Shown here: piece after piece, positions 29,121 through 39,519 of the stretch
How positions within the stretch are numbered: position 1 is the first letter of the stretch
Layout: every line of letters starts with the position of its first letter
DNA from: Acinetobacter silvestris
Lineage (GTDB): Bacteria > Pseudomonadota > Gammaproteobacteria > Pseudomonadales > Moraxellaceae
Direction of reading: 5' to 3'
Length of the DNA stretch: 64,000 nucleotides
Assembly: GCF_002135235.1 (NCBI RefSeq)
Contig: NZ_NEGB01000004.1
Span: 124,001-188,000, forward strand
Translations under genes and position numbers: made by a program
Notes under the pieces: model-generated
Databases searched by the model: none
Told to the model about the DNA's origin: nothing
The model's input: the letters and a program-made list of their open reading frames with translations, nothing else

Positions 29121-30260
29121 TTGAGCATCCCCGCCATTTTAGCCCTCGCTGATGGAACGATCTTTAAAGGTACGTCTATCGGAGCATCGGGTTCTACGAC
29201 TGGTGAAGTCGTTTTTAATACAGCAATGACTGGTTATCAAGAAATTTTAACTGACCCAAGCTATGCACAACAACTTGTGACGTTAACTTACCCACACATT
29301 GGTAATACAGGTTGTAATGAAGAAGATGCCGAGTCAGGTCGAATTCATAAAGTCTGGGCTAACGGTTTAATCATTCGTGATTTACCTTTATTGCATAGTA
29401 ACTTCCGCGCTACGCAATCTTTAGGCGACTATTTAAAACAACATAATGTTGTTGCCATAGCAGATATCGATACACGTAAACTTACACGTATTCTGCGCGA
29501 TAAAGGCGCACAAAACGGTTGTATTCTTGCAGGTGAAAATATCACTGCAGAAGAAGCAATTGAAAAAGCACGTGCATTTGGTGGCTTAGATGGTTTAGAT
29601 CTTGCTAAAGAATGTTGTGACCCTGAAAGTTATGAATGGACTGAAGGTTCATGGGCACTTGGGCAAGGCTTTACTCAACCAGAACTTAAATTCCATGTGG
29701 TTGCATACGATTACGGTGTCAAAACCAACATCTTACGTATGCTTGCAGACCGTGGTTGCAAACTTACTGTCGTTCCTGCTCAAACACCTGCAGAACAAGT
29801 ACTTGCTTTAAATCCAGATGGCGTATTCCTATCAAATGGTCCTGGCGATCCTGCTGCATGTGATTATGCGATTGAAGCTGTAAAAACCATTGTAGAAACC
29901 ACAAATTTACCTGTGTTTGGTATTTGTTTAGGTCACCAAATTCTTGCGCTCGCTTCTGGTGCTAAAACCATGAAGATGAGTCACGGCCATCATGGTGCCA
30001 ACCATCCTGTACAAAACATCGAAGATGGTACAGTGATGATTACTTCTCAGAATCATGGCTTCGCTGTAGATGCGGATACATTGCCAGCAACATTAAAAGT
30101 GACACATAAGTCATTATTTGATGGAACAAACCAAGGTATTCATCGTACAGACAAACCAGTATTTAGCTTCCAAGGTCATCCTGAAGCGAATCCTGGTCCA
30201 CATGACTGTGCCCCATTGTTCGATCATTTCATCGAACTTATTGAAGCATCTAAGAAGTAA
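29121..30260 (+). CDS. carA: Carbamoyl-phosphate synthase small (glutaminase) subunit
   Basis: CarA hydrolyses glutamine and passes ammonia to CarB for carbamoyl phosphate synthesis, feeding pyrimidine and arginine pathways. The 379-residue protein has the N-terminal CPSase domain and a class I glutamine amidotransferase domain with the nucleophile cysteine in FGICLGHQ, followed by the HHGANHP and [11 protein letters not shown] segments. The start is TTG, with CAGGAGC upstream; carA also begins with TTG in E. coli. carB follows after 13 bp. The leader holds a terminator-like hairpin. Confidence 0.97.
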   Translation: MSIPAILALADGTIFKGTSIGASGSTTGEVVFNTAMTGYQEILTDPSYAQQLVTLTYPHIGNTGCNEEDAESGRIHKVWANGLIIRDLPLLHSNFRATQSLGDYLKQHNVVAIADIDTRKLTRILRDKGAQNGCILAGENITAEEAIEKARAFGGLDGLDLAKECCDPESYEWTEGSWALGQGFTQPELKFHVVAYDYGVKTNILRMLADRGCKLTVVPAQTPAEQVLALNPDGVFLSNGPGDPAACDYAIEAVKTIVETTNLPVFGICLGHQILALASGAKTMKMSHGHHGANHPVQNIEDGTVMITSQNHGFAVDADTLPATLKVTHKSLFDGTNQGIHRTDKPVFSFQGHPEANPGPHDCAPLFDHFIELIEASKK

Positions 30261-30273
30261 TTAAGGAGCGATC

Positions 30274-33200
30274 ATGGCTAAGCGTACAGACATTAAAAGC
30301 ATCTTAATTATTGGTGCAGGCCCGATTGTCATCGGCCAAGCATGTGAGTTCGATTACTCAGGTGCACAAGCATGTAAAGCACTTCGTGAAGAAGGTTATC
30401 GTGTTATTTTAGTGAACTCTAATCCAGCCACTATTATGACCGATCCAAGTATGGCAGATGCCACATATATCGAACCGATTACTTGGCAAACTGTTGCACA
30501 AATCATTGAAAAAGAACGTCCAGATGCGGTTTTACCGACTATGGGTGGTCAAACTGCATTGAACTGTGCCCTTGCGTTAGACAAGCATGGCATCTTAGAA
30601 AAATTCAATGTTGAATTGATTGGTGCGAGTAAAGATGCCATTGAAATGGCTGAAGACCGTAAATTGTTTGATGATGCGATGCGTCGTATTGGTCTTGAAT
30701 GCCCACGTGCTGCTGTTGCCAGCAACATGGAAGAAGCATTTGAAATTCAAGCAAAACTAGGCTTCCCTTCTATTATTCGTCCATCATTCACCATGGGTGG
30801 TTCAGGTGGTGGTATCGCGTATAACCGCGATGAATTCATTGAAATCTGTGAACGTGGTTTCGACCTTTCTCCAACCCATGAATTATTGATTGATGAATCT
30901 TTAATTGGTTGGAAAGAATATGAAATGGAAGTTGTTCGTGACAAAAACGACAACTGCATTATCGTATGTACCATTGAAAACTTTGACCCAATGGGCGTAC
31001 ACACAGGCGACTCAATCACTGTAGCACCTGCACAAACACTGACAGATAAAGAATTCCAATTATTACGTAACGCATCTTTAGCTGTTCTTCGTGAAATTGG
31101 TGTTGAAACGGGCGGTTCGAACGTTCAATTCGGTATTAACCCGAAAGACGGTCGTATGGTTGTAATCGAGATGAATCCACGTGTTTCACGTTCATCTGCG
31201 CTTGCTTCAAAAGCCACTGGATTCCCAATCGCTCGTATTGCAGCGAAGTTGGCAGTCGGTTATACCCTTGATGAATTGAAAAATGACATTACTGGTGGCG
31301 TAACCCCAGCATCATTTGAACCATCAATTGACTATGTTGTTACTAAAATCCCTCGTTTCAACTTCGAGAAATTCCCACAAGCTGAAGCAATCTTAACTAC
31401 ACAGATGAAATCTGTGGGTGAAGTCATGGCGATTGGTCGTAACTTCCAAGAATCTATGCAGAAAGCACTTCGTGGCCTTGAAGTCGGCGTATGTGGCTTT
31501 GATGAGCAAATTGAAGTGGGTGCTGAAGGCGCGAAGGATAAAATCCTACAAGAGCTTAAAGTTCCAGGCCCAGATCGTATTTGGTATATCGCTGATGCAT
31601 TCCGTCATGGCTTCAGTTTAGATGAAATTTTTGCTGCAACCAATATTGATCGTTGGTTCTTAATTCAAATTGAAGACATTGTTAAGACTGAAGAACAAGT
31701 TAAAACTTTGGGCTTCGGTGATTTGAATGCAGATAATATCCGTTCGTTCAAACGCAAAGGTTTGTCTGATCTTCGTATTGCAAACTTGATGGGCATTTCA
31801 CAAAAACAATTCCGTAAACAACGTTGGAACTTGGGTGTTTACCCAGTGTACAAACGTGTTGATACGTGTGCTGCTGAGTTTGAATCAGATACAGCTTACA
31901 TGTATTCAACTTATGATGAAGAATGTGAAGCAAACCCATCGACCAAAGATAAAATCATGGTGATTGGTGGTGGTCCTAACCGTATTGGTCAAGGTATTGA
32001 ATTCGATTACTGCTGTGTTCACGCTGCGCTTGCAATGCGTGAAGATGGTTATGAAACCATTATGGTCAACTGTAACCCTGAAACGGTTTCTACTGACTAT
32101 GACACTTCAGATCGTTTGTACTTCGAACCAATTACACTAGAAGATGTGTTAGAAATCGTACGTATCGAGAAGCCTAAAGGTATTATCGTACAGTACGGTG
32201 GTCAAACACCTTTGAAATTGGCTCGTGCGCTTGAAGAAGCTGGTGCGCCAATTATTGGTACATCACCTGATGCGATTGACCGTGCAGAAGACCGTGAACG
32301 TTTCCAACAAATGATTCAACGTCTGCAACTTCGTCAACCAAACAACAGCATTGTAAAATCTGCTGAAGAAGGTATGGCTGAAGCATCTAAAGTGGGCTAT
32401 CCACTTGTAGTACGCCCTTCATACGTGCTGGGTGGTCGTGCGATGGAAATCGTCTATAATGACGATGAACTGAAACGCTACTTACGTGATGCGGTTCAAG
32501 CATCAAACGAAGCACCCGTACTACTTGACCGTTTCTTAGATGATGCCATTGAAGTTGATGTGGACTGCGTATCTGACGGTAAAGATGTGGTGATCGGCGG
32601 GATCATGCAGCACATTGAACAAGCAGGTATTCACTCAGGTGACTCTGCATGTTCAATTCCTCCTTACTCTCTTTCAAATGAGATTCAGGACGAAATGCGT
32701 CGTCAAACTGTTGCGATGGCAAAAGAGCTTGGCGTGATTGGCTTGATGAACGTACAGTTTGCTGTAAAAGGTAATGACGTTTACATTTTAGAAGTGAACC
32801 CACGTGCATCACGTACTGTGCCATTCGTTTCTAAATGTATCGGCGAGTCTTTAGCCAAAGTTGCTGCACGTTGTATGGCTGGACAATCTTTAGTCTCTCA
32901 AGGCTTTACTAAAGAAATTATCCCGACACACTTCGCAGTAAAAGAAGCAGTGTTCCCATTCAACAAATTCCCAGGTGTTGACCCTATTCTTGGCCCAGAG
33001 ATGAAATCTACAGGCGAAGTCATGGGCGTTGGTAAATCTTTTGGTGAAGCGTTCTATAAAGCTGTGTTAGGCTCGAACGACCGTTTACCAGGTCTGCCAA
33101 CCGAAGGTGAAGTGAAACATGCATTCTTGTCTGTCCGTGAATCAGATAAGCCACGTGCGGTTGGTATTGCTAAACAGTTGACTGATCTTGGCTTTAAAGT

Positions 33201-33504
33201 TATCGCAACTGGCGGTACTTATAACGTGATCAAAGAGGCTGGTATTGAATGTGAGCGTGTGAATAAAGTCACCGAAGGTCGTCCTAATATTGTGGACCGC
33301 TTGAAAAATGGCGAAGTTCACCTCATTATCAACACATCTGAAGGTAAACAAGCGCAGCAAGATTCGTTCTCGATTCGTCGCTCTGCACTTCAAGGCAAAG
33401 TGTATTACACTACAACCTTAAATGGTGCCGATGCTGTATGCCAAGCTTTAGCAATTCAATTGCCAATGGATGTATACCGCTTGCAAGACCTTACTAAAGG
33501 TTAA
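30274..33504 (+). CDS. carB: Carbamoyl-phosphate synthase large subunit
   Basis: CarB makes carbamoyl phosphate from bicarbonate, ammonia and two ATP. The 1076-residue protein shows the internal duplication of the family: two ATP-grasp halves starting with [19 protein letters not shown] and [18 protein letters not shown], each with EMNPR or EVNPR metal ligands, and a C-terminal MGS-like allosteric domain ([18 protein letters not shown]). It has AAGGAGC before the ATG and forms an operon with carA. A terminator follows. Confidence 0.98.
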   Translation: MAKRTDIKSILIIGAGPIVIGQACEFDYSGAQACKALREEGYRVILVNSNPATIMTDPSMADATYIEPITWQTVAQIIEKERPDAVLPTMGGQTALNCALALDKHGILEKFNVELIGASKDAIEMAEDRKLFDDAMRRIGLECPRAAVASNMEEAFEIQAKLGFPSIIRPSFTMGGSGGGIAYNRDEFIEICERGFDLSPTHELLIDESLIGWKEYEMEVVRDKNDNCIIVCTIENFDPMGVHTGDSITVAPAQTLTDKEFQLLRNASLAVLREIGVETGGSNVQFGINPKDGRMVVIEMNPRVSRSSALASKATGFPIARIAAKLAVGYTLDELKNDITGGVTPASFEPSIDYVVTKIPRFNFEKFPQAEAILTTQMKSVGEVMAIGRNFQESMQKALRGLEVGVCGFDEQIEVGAEGAKDKILQELKVPGPDRIWYIADAFRHGFSLDEIFAATNIDRWFLIQIEDIVKTEEQVKTLGFGDLNADNIRSFKRKGLSDLRIANLMGISQKQFRKQRWNLGVYPVYKRVDTCAAEFESDTAYMYSTYDEECEANPSTKDKIMVIGGGPNRIGQGIEFDYCCVHAALAMREDGYETIMVNCNPETVSTDYDTSDRLYFEPITLEDVLEIVRIEKPKGIIVQYGGQTPLKLARALEEAGAPIIGTSPDAIDRAEDRERFQQMIQRLQLRQPNNSIVKSAEEGMAEASKVGYPLVVRPSYVLGGRAMEIVYNDDELKRYLRDAVQASNEAPVLLDRFLDDAIEVDVDCVSDGKDVVIGGIMQHIEQAGIHSGDSACSIPPYSLSNEIQDEMRRQTVAMAKELGVIGLMNVQFAVKGNDVYILEVNPRASRTVPFVSKCIGESLAKVAARCMAGQSLVSQGFTKEIIPTHFAVKEAVFPFNKFPGVDPILGPEMKSTGEVMGVGKSFGEAFYKAVLGSNDRLPGLPTEGEVKHAFLSVRESDKPRAVGIAKQLTDLGFKVIATGGTYNVIKEAGIECERVNKVTEGRPNIVDRLKNGEVHLIINTSEGKQAQQDSFSIRRSALQGKVYYTTTLNGADAVCQALAIQLPMDVYRLQDLTKG

Positions 33505-33519
33505 TTAAATTCCGATAAG

Positions 33520-33550
33520 TCCCGTCACCTATCGGTGGCGGGATTTTTTT
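33520..33550 (+). terminator. Terminator of carAB
   Basis: The stem TCCCGTCACC / GGTGGCGGGA (one T-G pair) has a TATC loop and seven T's. Confidence 0.92.
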
Positions 33551-33598
33551 CATTTTTAATCCGTATTTTTTAATACATAACAACTGTGAGGGACAACA

Positions 33599-34075
33599 AT
33601 GAAACGTTATCCTATGACGCCTGAAGGCAAAATTGCCCTAGAGAAAGAATTACAACAGTTAAAATCTGTTGACCGTCCACGCATTATTGCAGCCATTGCT
33701 GAAGCGCGTGAACATGGGGATTTGAAAGAAAATGCGGAATATCATGCTGCTCGCGAGCAACAAGGCTTCTGCGAAGGTCGTATCCAAGATATCGAAGGTA
33801 AATTGGGTGCTGTTCAAGAAATTGACGTCAAAGCACTTGAAAAAAATGGTCGTGTGGTTTTCGGTGTGACAGTGACTATCGAAAACTTAGACAATGAAGA
33901 ACAAAAAACTTATAAGATTGTTGGTGATGATGAAGCTGACTTTAAGATCAATAAGATTTCTGTGAACTCACCGATTGCTCGTGGTCTTTTGGGCAAAAGC
34001 GAAGGCGATGAAGCAAAAATTACAACACCTCAAGGTGAAGTAGAATACGAAATTGTGAAAGTTGAATATCTTTAA
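33599..34075 (+). CDS. greA: Transcription elongation factor GreA
   Basis: GreA rescues backtracked RNA polymerase by stimulating transcript cleavage. The 158-residue protein has the N-terminal coiled coil with acidic tip ([21 protein letters not shown], about 39-59) and the C-terminal FKBP-like domain ([35 protein letters not shown]). GAGGGACAAC precedes the ATG. It lies 94 bp downstream of carB but after a terminator, so it has its own promoter. Confidence 0.97.
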   Translation: MKRYPMTPEGKIALEKELQQLKSVDRPRIIAAIAEAREHGDLKENAEYHAAREQQGFCEGRIQDIEGKLGAVQEIDVKALEKNGRVVFGVTVTIENLDNEEQKTYKIVGDDEADFKINKISVNSPIARGLLGKSEGDEAKITTPQGEVEYEIVKVEYL

Positions 34076-34095
34076 AATTTAAAGATTCGATTTCA

Positions 34096-34123
34096 GACCC
34101 CTCTTTTGAGGGGTTTTTCTTTT
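34096..34123 (+). terminator. Terminator of greA
   Basis: The 7-bp stem ACCCCTC / GAGGGGT has a TTTT loop and a long T-rich tail. Confidence 0.92.
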
Positions 34124-34202
34124 TAAGTATATCCACATCGCCATTTAAAATGAGCAGTACTTTTTCAGTTATAATAAAGCACCCTTTCCTGCTGTCTTTT
34201 TT

Positions 34203-34835
34203 ATGGATCAATTGATTAATTCCCCTGTTAAACACTGGTGCGAGTTCGAATTCATCTCTAAAACGGTGAAGAACCCCAACATCCAGATCAAAGGGAATTA
34301 TTCATATTATTCAGCTTATTGGGATCAAGGTTTTGAACGTTGTGTGGTGCGCTATCTACATGATAAACCTGCTACCGTTGAAAAACCGATAGATCAGCTA
34401 CATATTGGCAACTTTGTCTGTTTTGGCGCAGAATGCGTGATTATGATGGGTGGAAATCAGTTACATCGCCCTGATTGGATTTCGGCTTTTCCGTTCGATA
34501 CCCGTAGCTTTGTCCCTGCTGGTGATACCATTATTGGTGATGGTTGTTGGATTGGTAGCCGAGCCATGATTATGCAAGGAGTAACACTAGGCGAAGGTGC
34601 TGTGGTTGCGACAGGTGCTGTGGTAACTAAAGATGTGCCGCCTTATGCTGTGGTAGGTGGTGTTCCTGCCAAAATTATTAAATATCGTTTTCCCGAGGAA
34701 GGTATAAAAAAACTACTTTCTCTAAAGCTGTATAATTTAGATGAAAAGCAGTTTTTAAAAATGCGTGAACAATTACAGACGGATGATGTCGAAAAGTTAG
34801 TTCAATATTTTGAAAACTTTAAATCCTCTATTTAA
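34203..34835 (+). CDS. CatB/Vat-type xenobiotic O-acetyltransferase (hexapeptide repeat)
   Basis: The 210-residue protein belongs to the left-handed beta-helix acetyltransferases that use acetyl-CoA. The catalytic histidine is in MMGGNQLHRPDW (about 81-92). Hexapeptide repeats follow (IGDGCWIGSRAMIMQGVTLGEGAVVATGAVVTKDVPPYAVVGGVPAKIIKYRF is split over about 116-168). The layout matches CatB chloramphenicol and Vat streptogramin acetyltransferases, but many chromosomal relatives act on other substrates, so resistance cannot be assumed. It is a single gene between a terminator and a long spacer. Confidence 0.82.
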   Translation: MDQLINSPVKHWCEFEFISKTVKNPNIQIKGNYSYYSAYWDQGFERCVVRYLHDKPATVEKPIDQLHIGNFVCFGAECVIMMGGNQLHRPDWISAFPFDTRSFVPAGDTIIGDGCWIGSRAMIMQGVTLGEGAVVATGAVVTKDVPPYAVVGGVPAKIIKYRFPEEGIKKLLSLKLYNLDEKQFLKMREQLQTDDVEKLVQYFENFKSSI

Positions 34836-35352
34836 TTATTACAAAACAACAAGTTTCATATTATTAATTATATAAACGTAAGCACGATTTCCATAACAGC
34901 CAGATTGAAGTCCCAGACTAAATTTTTGAATCATCACGGATAGAACTTTTCCACTCACAACGCACTGAATTTTTCTTACTAGCCATGTATATCAATAAAA
35001 ATTCAAGTGATTAAAAACAAACAAAATATGACTTTAAAAATCCCATATAGCGATGTATTACATTATTTTAAGTACGAATAAAAAGTAATTAGTGCTTTTA
35101 AAAAAGCATTAATTTATCGCAACTTCACCTTAAAAGTTCTTACTCAACTTTAGTGCAATAGAGATTATTTATTCATCAACTCTATGTTAGTTTCCTTACC
35201 AATAAGTACAAATATACATATATTATCCACAGCAAATTACTGGGTTTTATTTGTATAAAATAAAGATTATGATCAAAGAACAAGCTTTATTAGTCCGAGT
35301 CTTTATCAAAATACCGTTGCATTTTTTGTAAAAACAATAAGGAGAAATACAC
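34836..35352. other. 517-bp AT-rich intergenic region upstream of the universal stress protein
   Basis: No supported gene is present. A perfect DnaA box TTATCCACA lies at 35223-35231. A minus-strand frame is open from 34991 to its stop at 34839 without a start codon and may be a decayed gene end (see findings). Confidence 0.5.
35223..35231 (+). promoter_or_regulatory. Single perfect DnaA box
   Basis: TTATCCACA stands alone in the spacer before the universal stress protein gene. A single 9-mer may be chance. Confidence 0.3.
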
Positions 35353-35793
35353 ATGGCGTATCATAATATTCTAGTGCCTATTGACGGTTCAGAAAACTCA
35401 CTCAATGTGATTAAACCTGTAATAGAATTAGCAAAAATTTTTAATAGTAAAGTGACGATTGTACAAGTGATGACCCTTGATCCTTATATTGCAGCAGAAT
35501 ATATGGTTAGTGGTCCCAGCAATCAACTGATTGAACGCGCAAGAAACTTTATTCAGGCAAACCTAAATACCGCAAAAGAAAAGTTTGCCGCTGAAGGTTT
35601 AGACGTTGAAACCAAACTTCTAGAAGGCGAAAGTATTTCACGTACCATTGCAAAAGCAATTGAAGAGTTAGGGAGTGATTTAGTGGTCATTAGTTCTCAT
35701 GGTCGAAGCGGATTTAAGAAATTTATTATGGGCAGTGTGGCACAAAGTCTAATGACAGAAATCCAAACCCCAATACTTGTGATCAAACAATAA
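35353..35793 (+). CDS. Universal stress protein, UspA family
   Basis: The 146-residue single-domain protein starts YHNILVPIDGSENSLNVI, with the strand and Asp typical of UspA. It ends with the ATP-binding signature GRSGFKKFIMGSVAQSLM (G-2X-G-9X-G-S). Such proteins are cytoplasmic dimers made under stress or growth arrest, and ATP-binding members act as regulators. AAGGAGAAA precedes the ATG. A long promoter region upstream suggests complex control. Confidence 0.9.
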   Translation: MAYHNILVPIDGSENSLNVIKPVIELAKIFNSKVTIVQVMTLDPYIAAEYMVSGPSNQLIERARNFIQANLNTAKEKFAAEGLDVETKLLEGESISRTIAKAIEELGSDLVVISSHGRSGFKKFIMGSVAQSLMTEIQTPILVIKQ

Positions 35794-35895
35794 AAGTAAC
35801 AAACATGATTTGAGAGCCAATCGAATCAGCTCAAACCAAGACAAAACTAATTTATTAGCTTGTTTTAGTTTGAGCCAATCTTAAGAATCTTAAAG

Positions 35896-37173
35896 TCATC
35901 TATTTACACTACGCTTCCAAATGAACATTGGTACTAAACAAACCATCCCAATGAATACAATCAAGCTTAAATAGTCTTGATAACCCAAAAGATCACCAGC
36001 AACCCCACTTACTGTGTACAGTACCCCTCCCAACATGGCCATAATAGAGACCTGAAAGGTAAAGTCCGTAGCTGCATGCATTTTACGACTATATTGCATA
36101 ACGATGGTCAAGATCACCACCAATAACATCGCAGAAAATAGATCCTCACAGGCATTGATTAAATAGATCCACCAAGGTTGAATCATGCCTTTATTTTCAA
36201 ATAAATGTGCCAACCATACAAATCCCAACAAACTCATTATTTTCAAAATTGAAAATAATAGAAGTGCATTGCTACGTTGTATATATTTAAGGAGATAACT
36301 TGCAATACCAGCTCCCAATAAAGCAGCAACTGCGCCCAACATGGTGACATAAATTCCAATTTGCGATAATGACAAACCTAAATCAACCAATAAGGGTTTA
36401 ATAATGGGGCCTGATAAGCCATCGGTAAGTTTGATACTGCACAGAACAACAAACCACCACAGCATCGTTTTTGAGGTCAAAAAGTATCTTAAATAAGATC
36501 TAATTTGCGGAATGATTGATTGCAGGTCTACACGCTGAAGAGGTTTTTCTTCTCTATGTTTTTCTTCTCTATGTTTGTGTTCAGGTTCTTTATACAGCCA
36601 AATTGGAATGGTGTTGATTAAAACAATGCCCGCTAGAATTAAAAATGTTGCTTGCCAAGTAAGCCAATCCATCGCCCAAAGAATTGCACCACCACCGATG
36701 ATAAAACCTAAGCGAGAACCAACCACTTGAAACATATTGCCCCAATGTTGCTGTTCTTCTTTTAAGATACTCACCGCAAGCCCATCAGTAGCAATGTCTT
36801 GAGTAGCACCTATGCCATTCATACAGAGTAAGGCAACAAAAAACATGCCCAGATACAGTGGCTGATTTAGCGCTTGAATCGGTAAAAAGGACAATATAAT
36901 AAGGATTATGACACTCAATAATTGTGCTGGTAAAATCCAACTGCGATAATGACCAATACTTTTATATCCACATCGATCAACCCATGGTGCCCATAAAACT
37001 TTTATCGCCCATGGGGCCATTAACAAACCAAAACCACCAATTTGTGCTAAAGAAACACCTTGATAACGTAAAATAACGGGCAATGCATGCGTCATAAAGC
37101 CCACAGGTAAGCCTTGCGCCCAATATAAAGAAAAGAGTAAGAGATATAATTTGGGTGCTGTTGATATCATCAT
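35896..37173 (-). CDS. MFS transporter (RhtX/FptX or AmpG-like)
   Basis: The 425-residue protein has about 12 membrane helices. Its N-terminus (YLLLFSLYWAQGLPVGF and LPVILRYQGVSLAQIG, then PWAIKVLWAPWVDR) is typical of the RhtX/FptX siderophore importers and the related AmpG muropeptide permeases. No siderophore genes or TonB receptor are nearby, so the substrate is open. The central cytoplasmic loop holds a tandem KHREE duplication from a 15-bp DNA repeat. Two ATG codons stand together at the start, the first at 37171-37173. Confidence 0.75.
   Translation of the reverse strand: MMISTAPKLYLLLFSLYWAQGLPVGFMTHALPVILRYQGVSLAQIGGFGLLMAPWAIKVLWAPWVDRCGYKSIGHYRSWILPAQLLSVIILIILSFLPIQALNQPLYLGMFFVALLCMNGIGATQDIATDGLAVSILKEEQQHWGNMFQVVGSRLGFIIGGGAILWAMDWLTWQATFLILAGIVLINTIPIWLYKEPEHKHREEKHREEKPLQRVDLQSIIPQIRSYLRYFLTSKTMLWWFVVLCSIKLTDGLSGPIIKPLLVDLGLSLSQIGIYVTMLGAVAALLGAGIASYLLKYIQRSNALLLFSILKIMSLLGFVWLAHLFENKGMIQPWWIYLINACEDLFSAMLLVVILTIVMQYSRKMHAATDFTFQVSIMAMLGGVLYTVSGVAGDLLGYQDYLSLIVFIGMVCLVPMFIWKRSVNR
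36544..36573. repeat. 15-bp perfect tandem repeat inside the MFS gene
   Basis: TTTTTCTTCTCTATG occurs twice in a row (36544-36558, 36559-36573). It encodes KHREE twice in the loop between the two halves of the transporter. The unit keeps the reading frame. Confidence 0.9.
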
Positions 37174-37319
37174 TTTAATTTATGTTTATTCATCCATACT
37201 TTACAAAACATCTCATCTAAAGTTATATATAGAAATAGAGACCATATTTAAGTTTTGCCTATGATCAATTCTGAGCAAAAATTTAACTTTTAAAACTTTT
37301 GAGTAGCCCTATAAAAACA

Positions 37320-37946
37320 ATGTCAAAGAACTTCCCCACTCTACCCGACCAAGTTCCACAACGTGGAAGCCCTACAAGTCGTCATTTTTTTAAAAATCTC
37401 TATCTTGCACAAGATTGGGGATTTGATGGTGAATTTCCAAATCTACCTAAAGCGGTTGCAATCATATCACCGCATACTTCATATTTTGATGGTTTTTATG
37501 CTTTTTTAGCAATGTTGGGCATTGGAATTCAAGTCACTATTTTAGGTAAAGATAGTTTATTTAAACCTCCATTTAAATCTTTCTTTAAATGGATGGGCGT
37601 AATTCCGGTACAGCGGGATTCCCCTCATGGTTTAACGCAACAAGTTATCGATATTATCCATTCTAGAGATAAAATTTGGATCGCGCTTGCCCCTGAGGGA
37701 ACCCGAAAAAGGGCAGAAAAAATTAAAAGTGGCTTTTATCATATTGCTTATGGTGCACAGATTCCGATTGTTATGTTTGCATTTGACTATGACCAAAAAG
37801 TTATCCGTTGCTTAGGTGTGATGCAACCTACTGGAAATTATGAAAAAGATTTAGCTGAAATTTTGTCGCATTATAAAGGTCATTTTTCTCCAAAAATTTC
37901 AGCGCGCTTAGCCAAACCGTTACAAAAACTATTGAAAAAACGCTAG
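37320..37946 (+). CDS. 1-acyl-glycerol-3-phosphate acyltransferase-like (PlsC family)
   Basis: The protein has the PlsC-family motif I as HTSYFD (H-X4-D) and motif III as APEGTRKR, with VIPVQRDSP between them. Members transfer acyl groups to lysophosphatidic acid or related lipids at the membrane. At 208 residues it is at the short end, without the N-terminal helix of full PlsC, so it could be an accessory acyltransferase. The frame runs back to a TTG at 37299; I use the first ATG (37320), though neither has a clear ribosome site. The patatin lipoprotein gene follows 59 bp downstream. Confidence 0.78.
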   Translation: MSKNFPTLPDQVPQRGSPTSRHFFKNLYLAQDWGFDGEFPNLPKAVAIISPHTSYFDGFYAFLAMLGIGIQVTILGKDSLFKPPFKSFFKWMGVIPVQRDSPHGLTQQVIDIIHSRDKIWIALAPEGTRKRAEKIKSGFYHIAYGAQIPIVMFAFDYDQKVIRCLGVMQPTGNYEKDLAEILSHYKGHFSPKISARLAKPLQKLLKKR

Positions 37947-38005
37947 AAAATTAAGCAACAATCTGTTGTCATGTGCGCATATTTTTGCTTTAAAGATGTA
38001 CAAAC

Positions 38006-38923
38006 ATGCGATTTAAACAACTTGGATTTATAGGCCTGATCGGTCTTGCCTTAGTTGGATGTGACAAAACAGTCAAAACACCGACTCAAACAACAGCCAT
38101 CAAAGCACGAGAGCCAATTATTGCAATTGCCTTGGGTGGTGGTGGAGCAAAAGGTTTTGCACATATTGGTGTGTTAAAAGTTTTAGAATCTCACGGAATT
38201 AAACCGAAGATTGTAACGGGTACTAGCGCTGGAAGTTTTGTCGGCAGTATCTATGCCAGTGGTAAAACGCCGTATCAATTACAACAAATTGCTCAGCAAC
38301 TAAAAGAATCCGACCTTCGTGATTTAACCCTAAATAGTCAAGGCTTTGTCTTGGGACAAAAACTGCAAGATTACGTCAATCTCAATGTCGCCAATAAGCC
38401 TATTGAAAAATTTCCTATTCGTTTTGCTGCAGTTGCAACACGTTTAGAAACAGGTAAAAAAGCAGACTTTATTAAAGGCAATGCCGGACAAGCCGTTCGT
38501 GCATCTTGTAGTATTCCCAACGTCTTTGTACCCACTAGTATTGGTCAGGCAAAATATGTCGATGGTGGATTGGTTAGCCCAATTCCAGTACAAACAGCCA
38601 AAGATATGGGGGCTGATATCGTGATTGCCGTTGATATTTCTGCACGACCATCAGGTAGTCAACCGATAAGTATGTGGGGATTATTAGATCAAACCATTAA
38701 TATTATGGGCCAACAAAGTATTCAAAATGAATTGAGCCAAGCCACGATCGTGATTCAACCGAAAGTTGGACATTTAGGTACACTCGATCTAACAGCCAGT
38801 AACCAAGCTGTTTTAGAAGGTGAAAAAGCCGCTCAAGTCAAAATTATTGCGATTCAAACTGCAATTAATAATTTCAAAAAATCACCCGCTGCGTTTAAAC
38901 CAGCCCCGCGTGCTAAGTTTTAA
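38006..38923 (+). CDS. Patatin-like phospholipase, predicted lipoprotein
   Basis: The 305-residue protein has a lipoprotein signal (LALVGC, lipid cysteine at residue 19) with Asp at +2. The patatin domain follows: oxyanion loop GGGGAKGF (44-51), nucleophile elbow GTSAG (Ser74) and the dyad Asp in YVDGGL. These proteins are serine acyl hydrolases related to RssA/YchK. The Asp after the cysteine would, by the E. coli sorting rule, favour inner-membrane retention. It follows an acyltransferase gene, which suggests a linked role in lipid turnover. Confidence 0.85.
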   Translation: MRFKQLGFIGLIGLALVGCDKTVKTPTQTTAIKAREPIIAIALGGGGAKGFAHIGVLKVLESHGIKPKIVTGTSAGSFVGSIYASGKTPYQLQQIAQQLKESDLRDLTLNSQGFVLGQKLQDYVNLNVANKPIEKFPIRFAAVATRLETGKKADFIKGNAGQAVRASCSIPNVFVPTSIGQAKYVDGGLVSPIPVQTAKDMGADIVIAVDISARPSGSQPISMWGLLDQTINIMGQQSIQNELSQATIVIQPKVGHLGTLDLTASNQAVLEGEKAAQVKIIAIQTAINNFKKSPAAFKPAPRAKF

Positions 38924-39031
38924 TTCAAAAAATGAGAAAATTCACGTTTTCATATTCAGATGAGTTGTGATCTGCTACATTGATATAGATGACCTGTCTT
39001 CTATATCAATGATAATGACAAGAGTAGATGT

Positions 39032-39496
39032 ATGAACTTTATTTTTGAACCGTGGCATTGGTTTGTATTGGGCATTCTGCTCATGTTATCTGAATTAATC
39101 CTACCTGCATTTGCGGCATTATGGTTTGGTATTGCCGCCATCATTGTCAGTATTCTGCTGTGGCTCATTCCCAGTATGAGCTTTACTGTGCAAATTATCT
39201 GTTGGATCATCCTCTCTATCATCTGTACCGTTGCTTGGTTTAAGTGGATTAAGCCACTCTCTATCGATAAAACTCAAGCAGGCTTACCCCGTGAGGCGAC
39301 CATCGGACAAACAGGCATGGTCATTCAGACGGGTTTAGCCCATGATCAAATTCGTGTCCGCTTTCCTATCCCATTATTAGGCTCAGATGAATGGAATTGC
39401 CGTACGCTAGCGCCTGTACAAGTGGGTGATCGCGTCCGTGTGACTGATATTTTAGGTAATGATCTTGTGGTACAACCACATTCGACTGCACTATAA
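39032..39496 (+). CDS. NfeD-family membrane protein
   Basis: The 154-residue protein has N-terminal membrane segments (about 8-50 and 56-72) and a C-terminal OB-fold domain (GQTGMVIQTGL, then VRFPIPLLGSDEWNC and VQVGDRVRVTDILGNDLVV). This is the short NfeD type that partners SPFH/stomatin proteins at the inner membrane. The SPFH gene follows 23 bp downstream, the usual pairing. It lacks a ClpP-like protease domain. Confidence 0.88.
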   Translation: MNFIFEPWHWFVLGILLMLSELILPAFAALWFGIAAIIVSILLWLIPSMSFTVQIICWIILSIICTVAWFKWIKPLSIDKTQAGLPREATIGQTGMVIQTGLAHDQIRVRFPIPLLGSDEWNCRTLAPVQVGDRVRVTDILGNDLVVQPHSTAL

Positions 39497-39519
39497 ATCA
39501 AAGAAAAGAGGTACAAAAA

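Noticed and set aside
34203..34835. CatB-like acetyltransferase as a chloramphenicol resistance gene
   Set aside because: Chromosomal hexapeptide acetyltransferases of this family often have other substrates, and there is no integron, cassette or mobile context.
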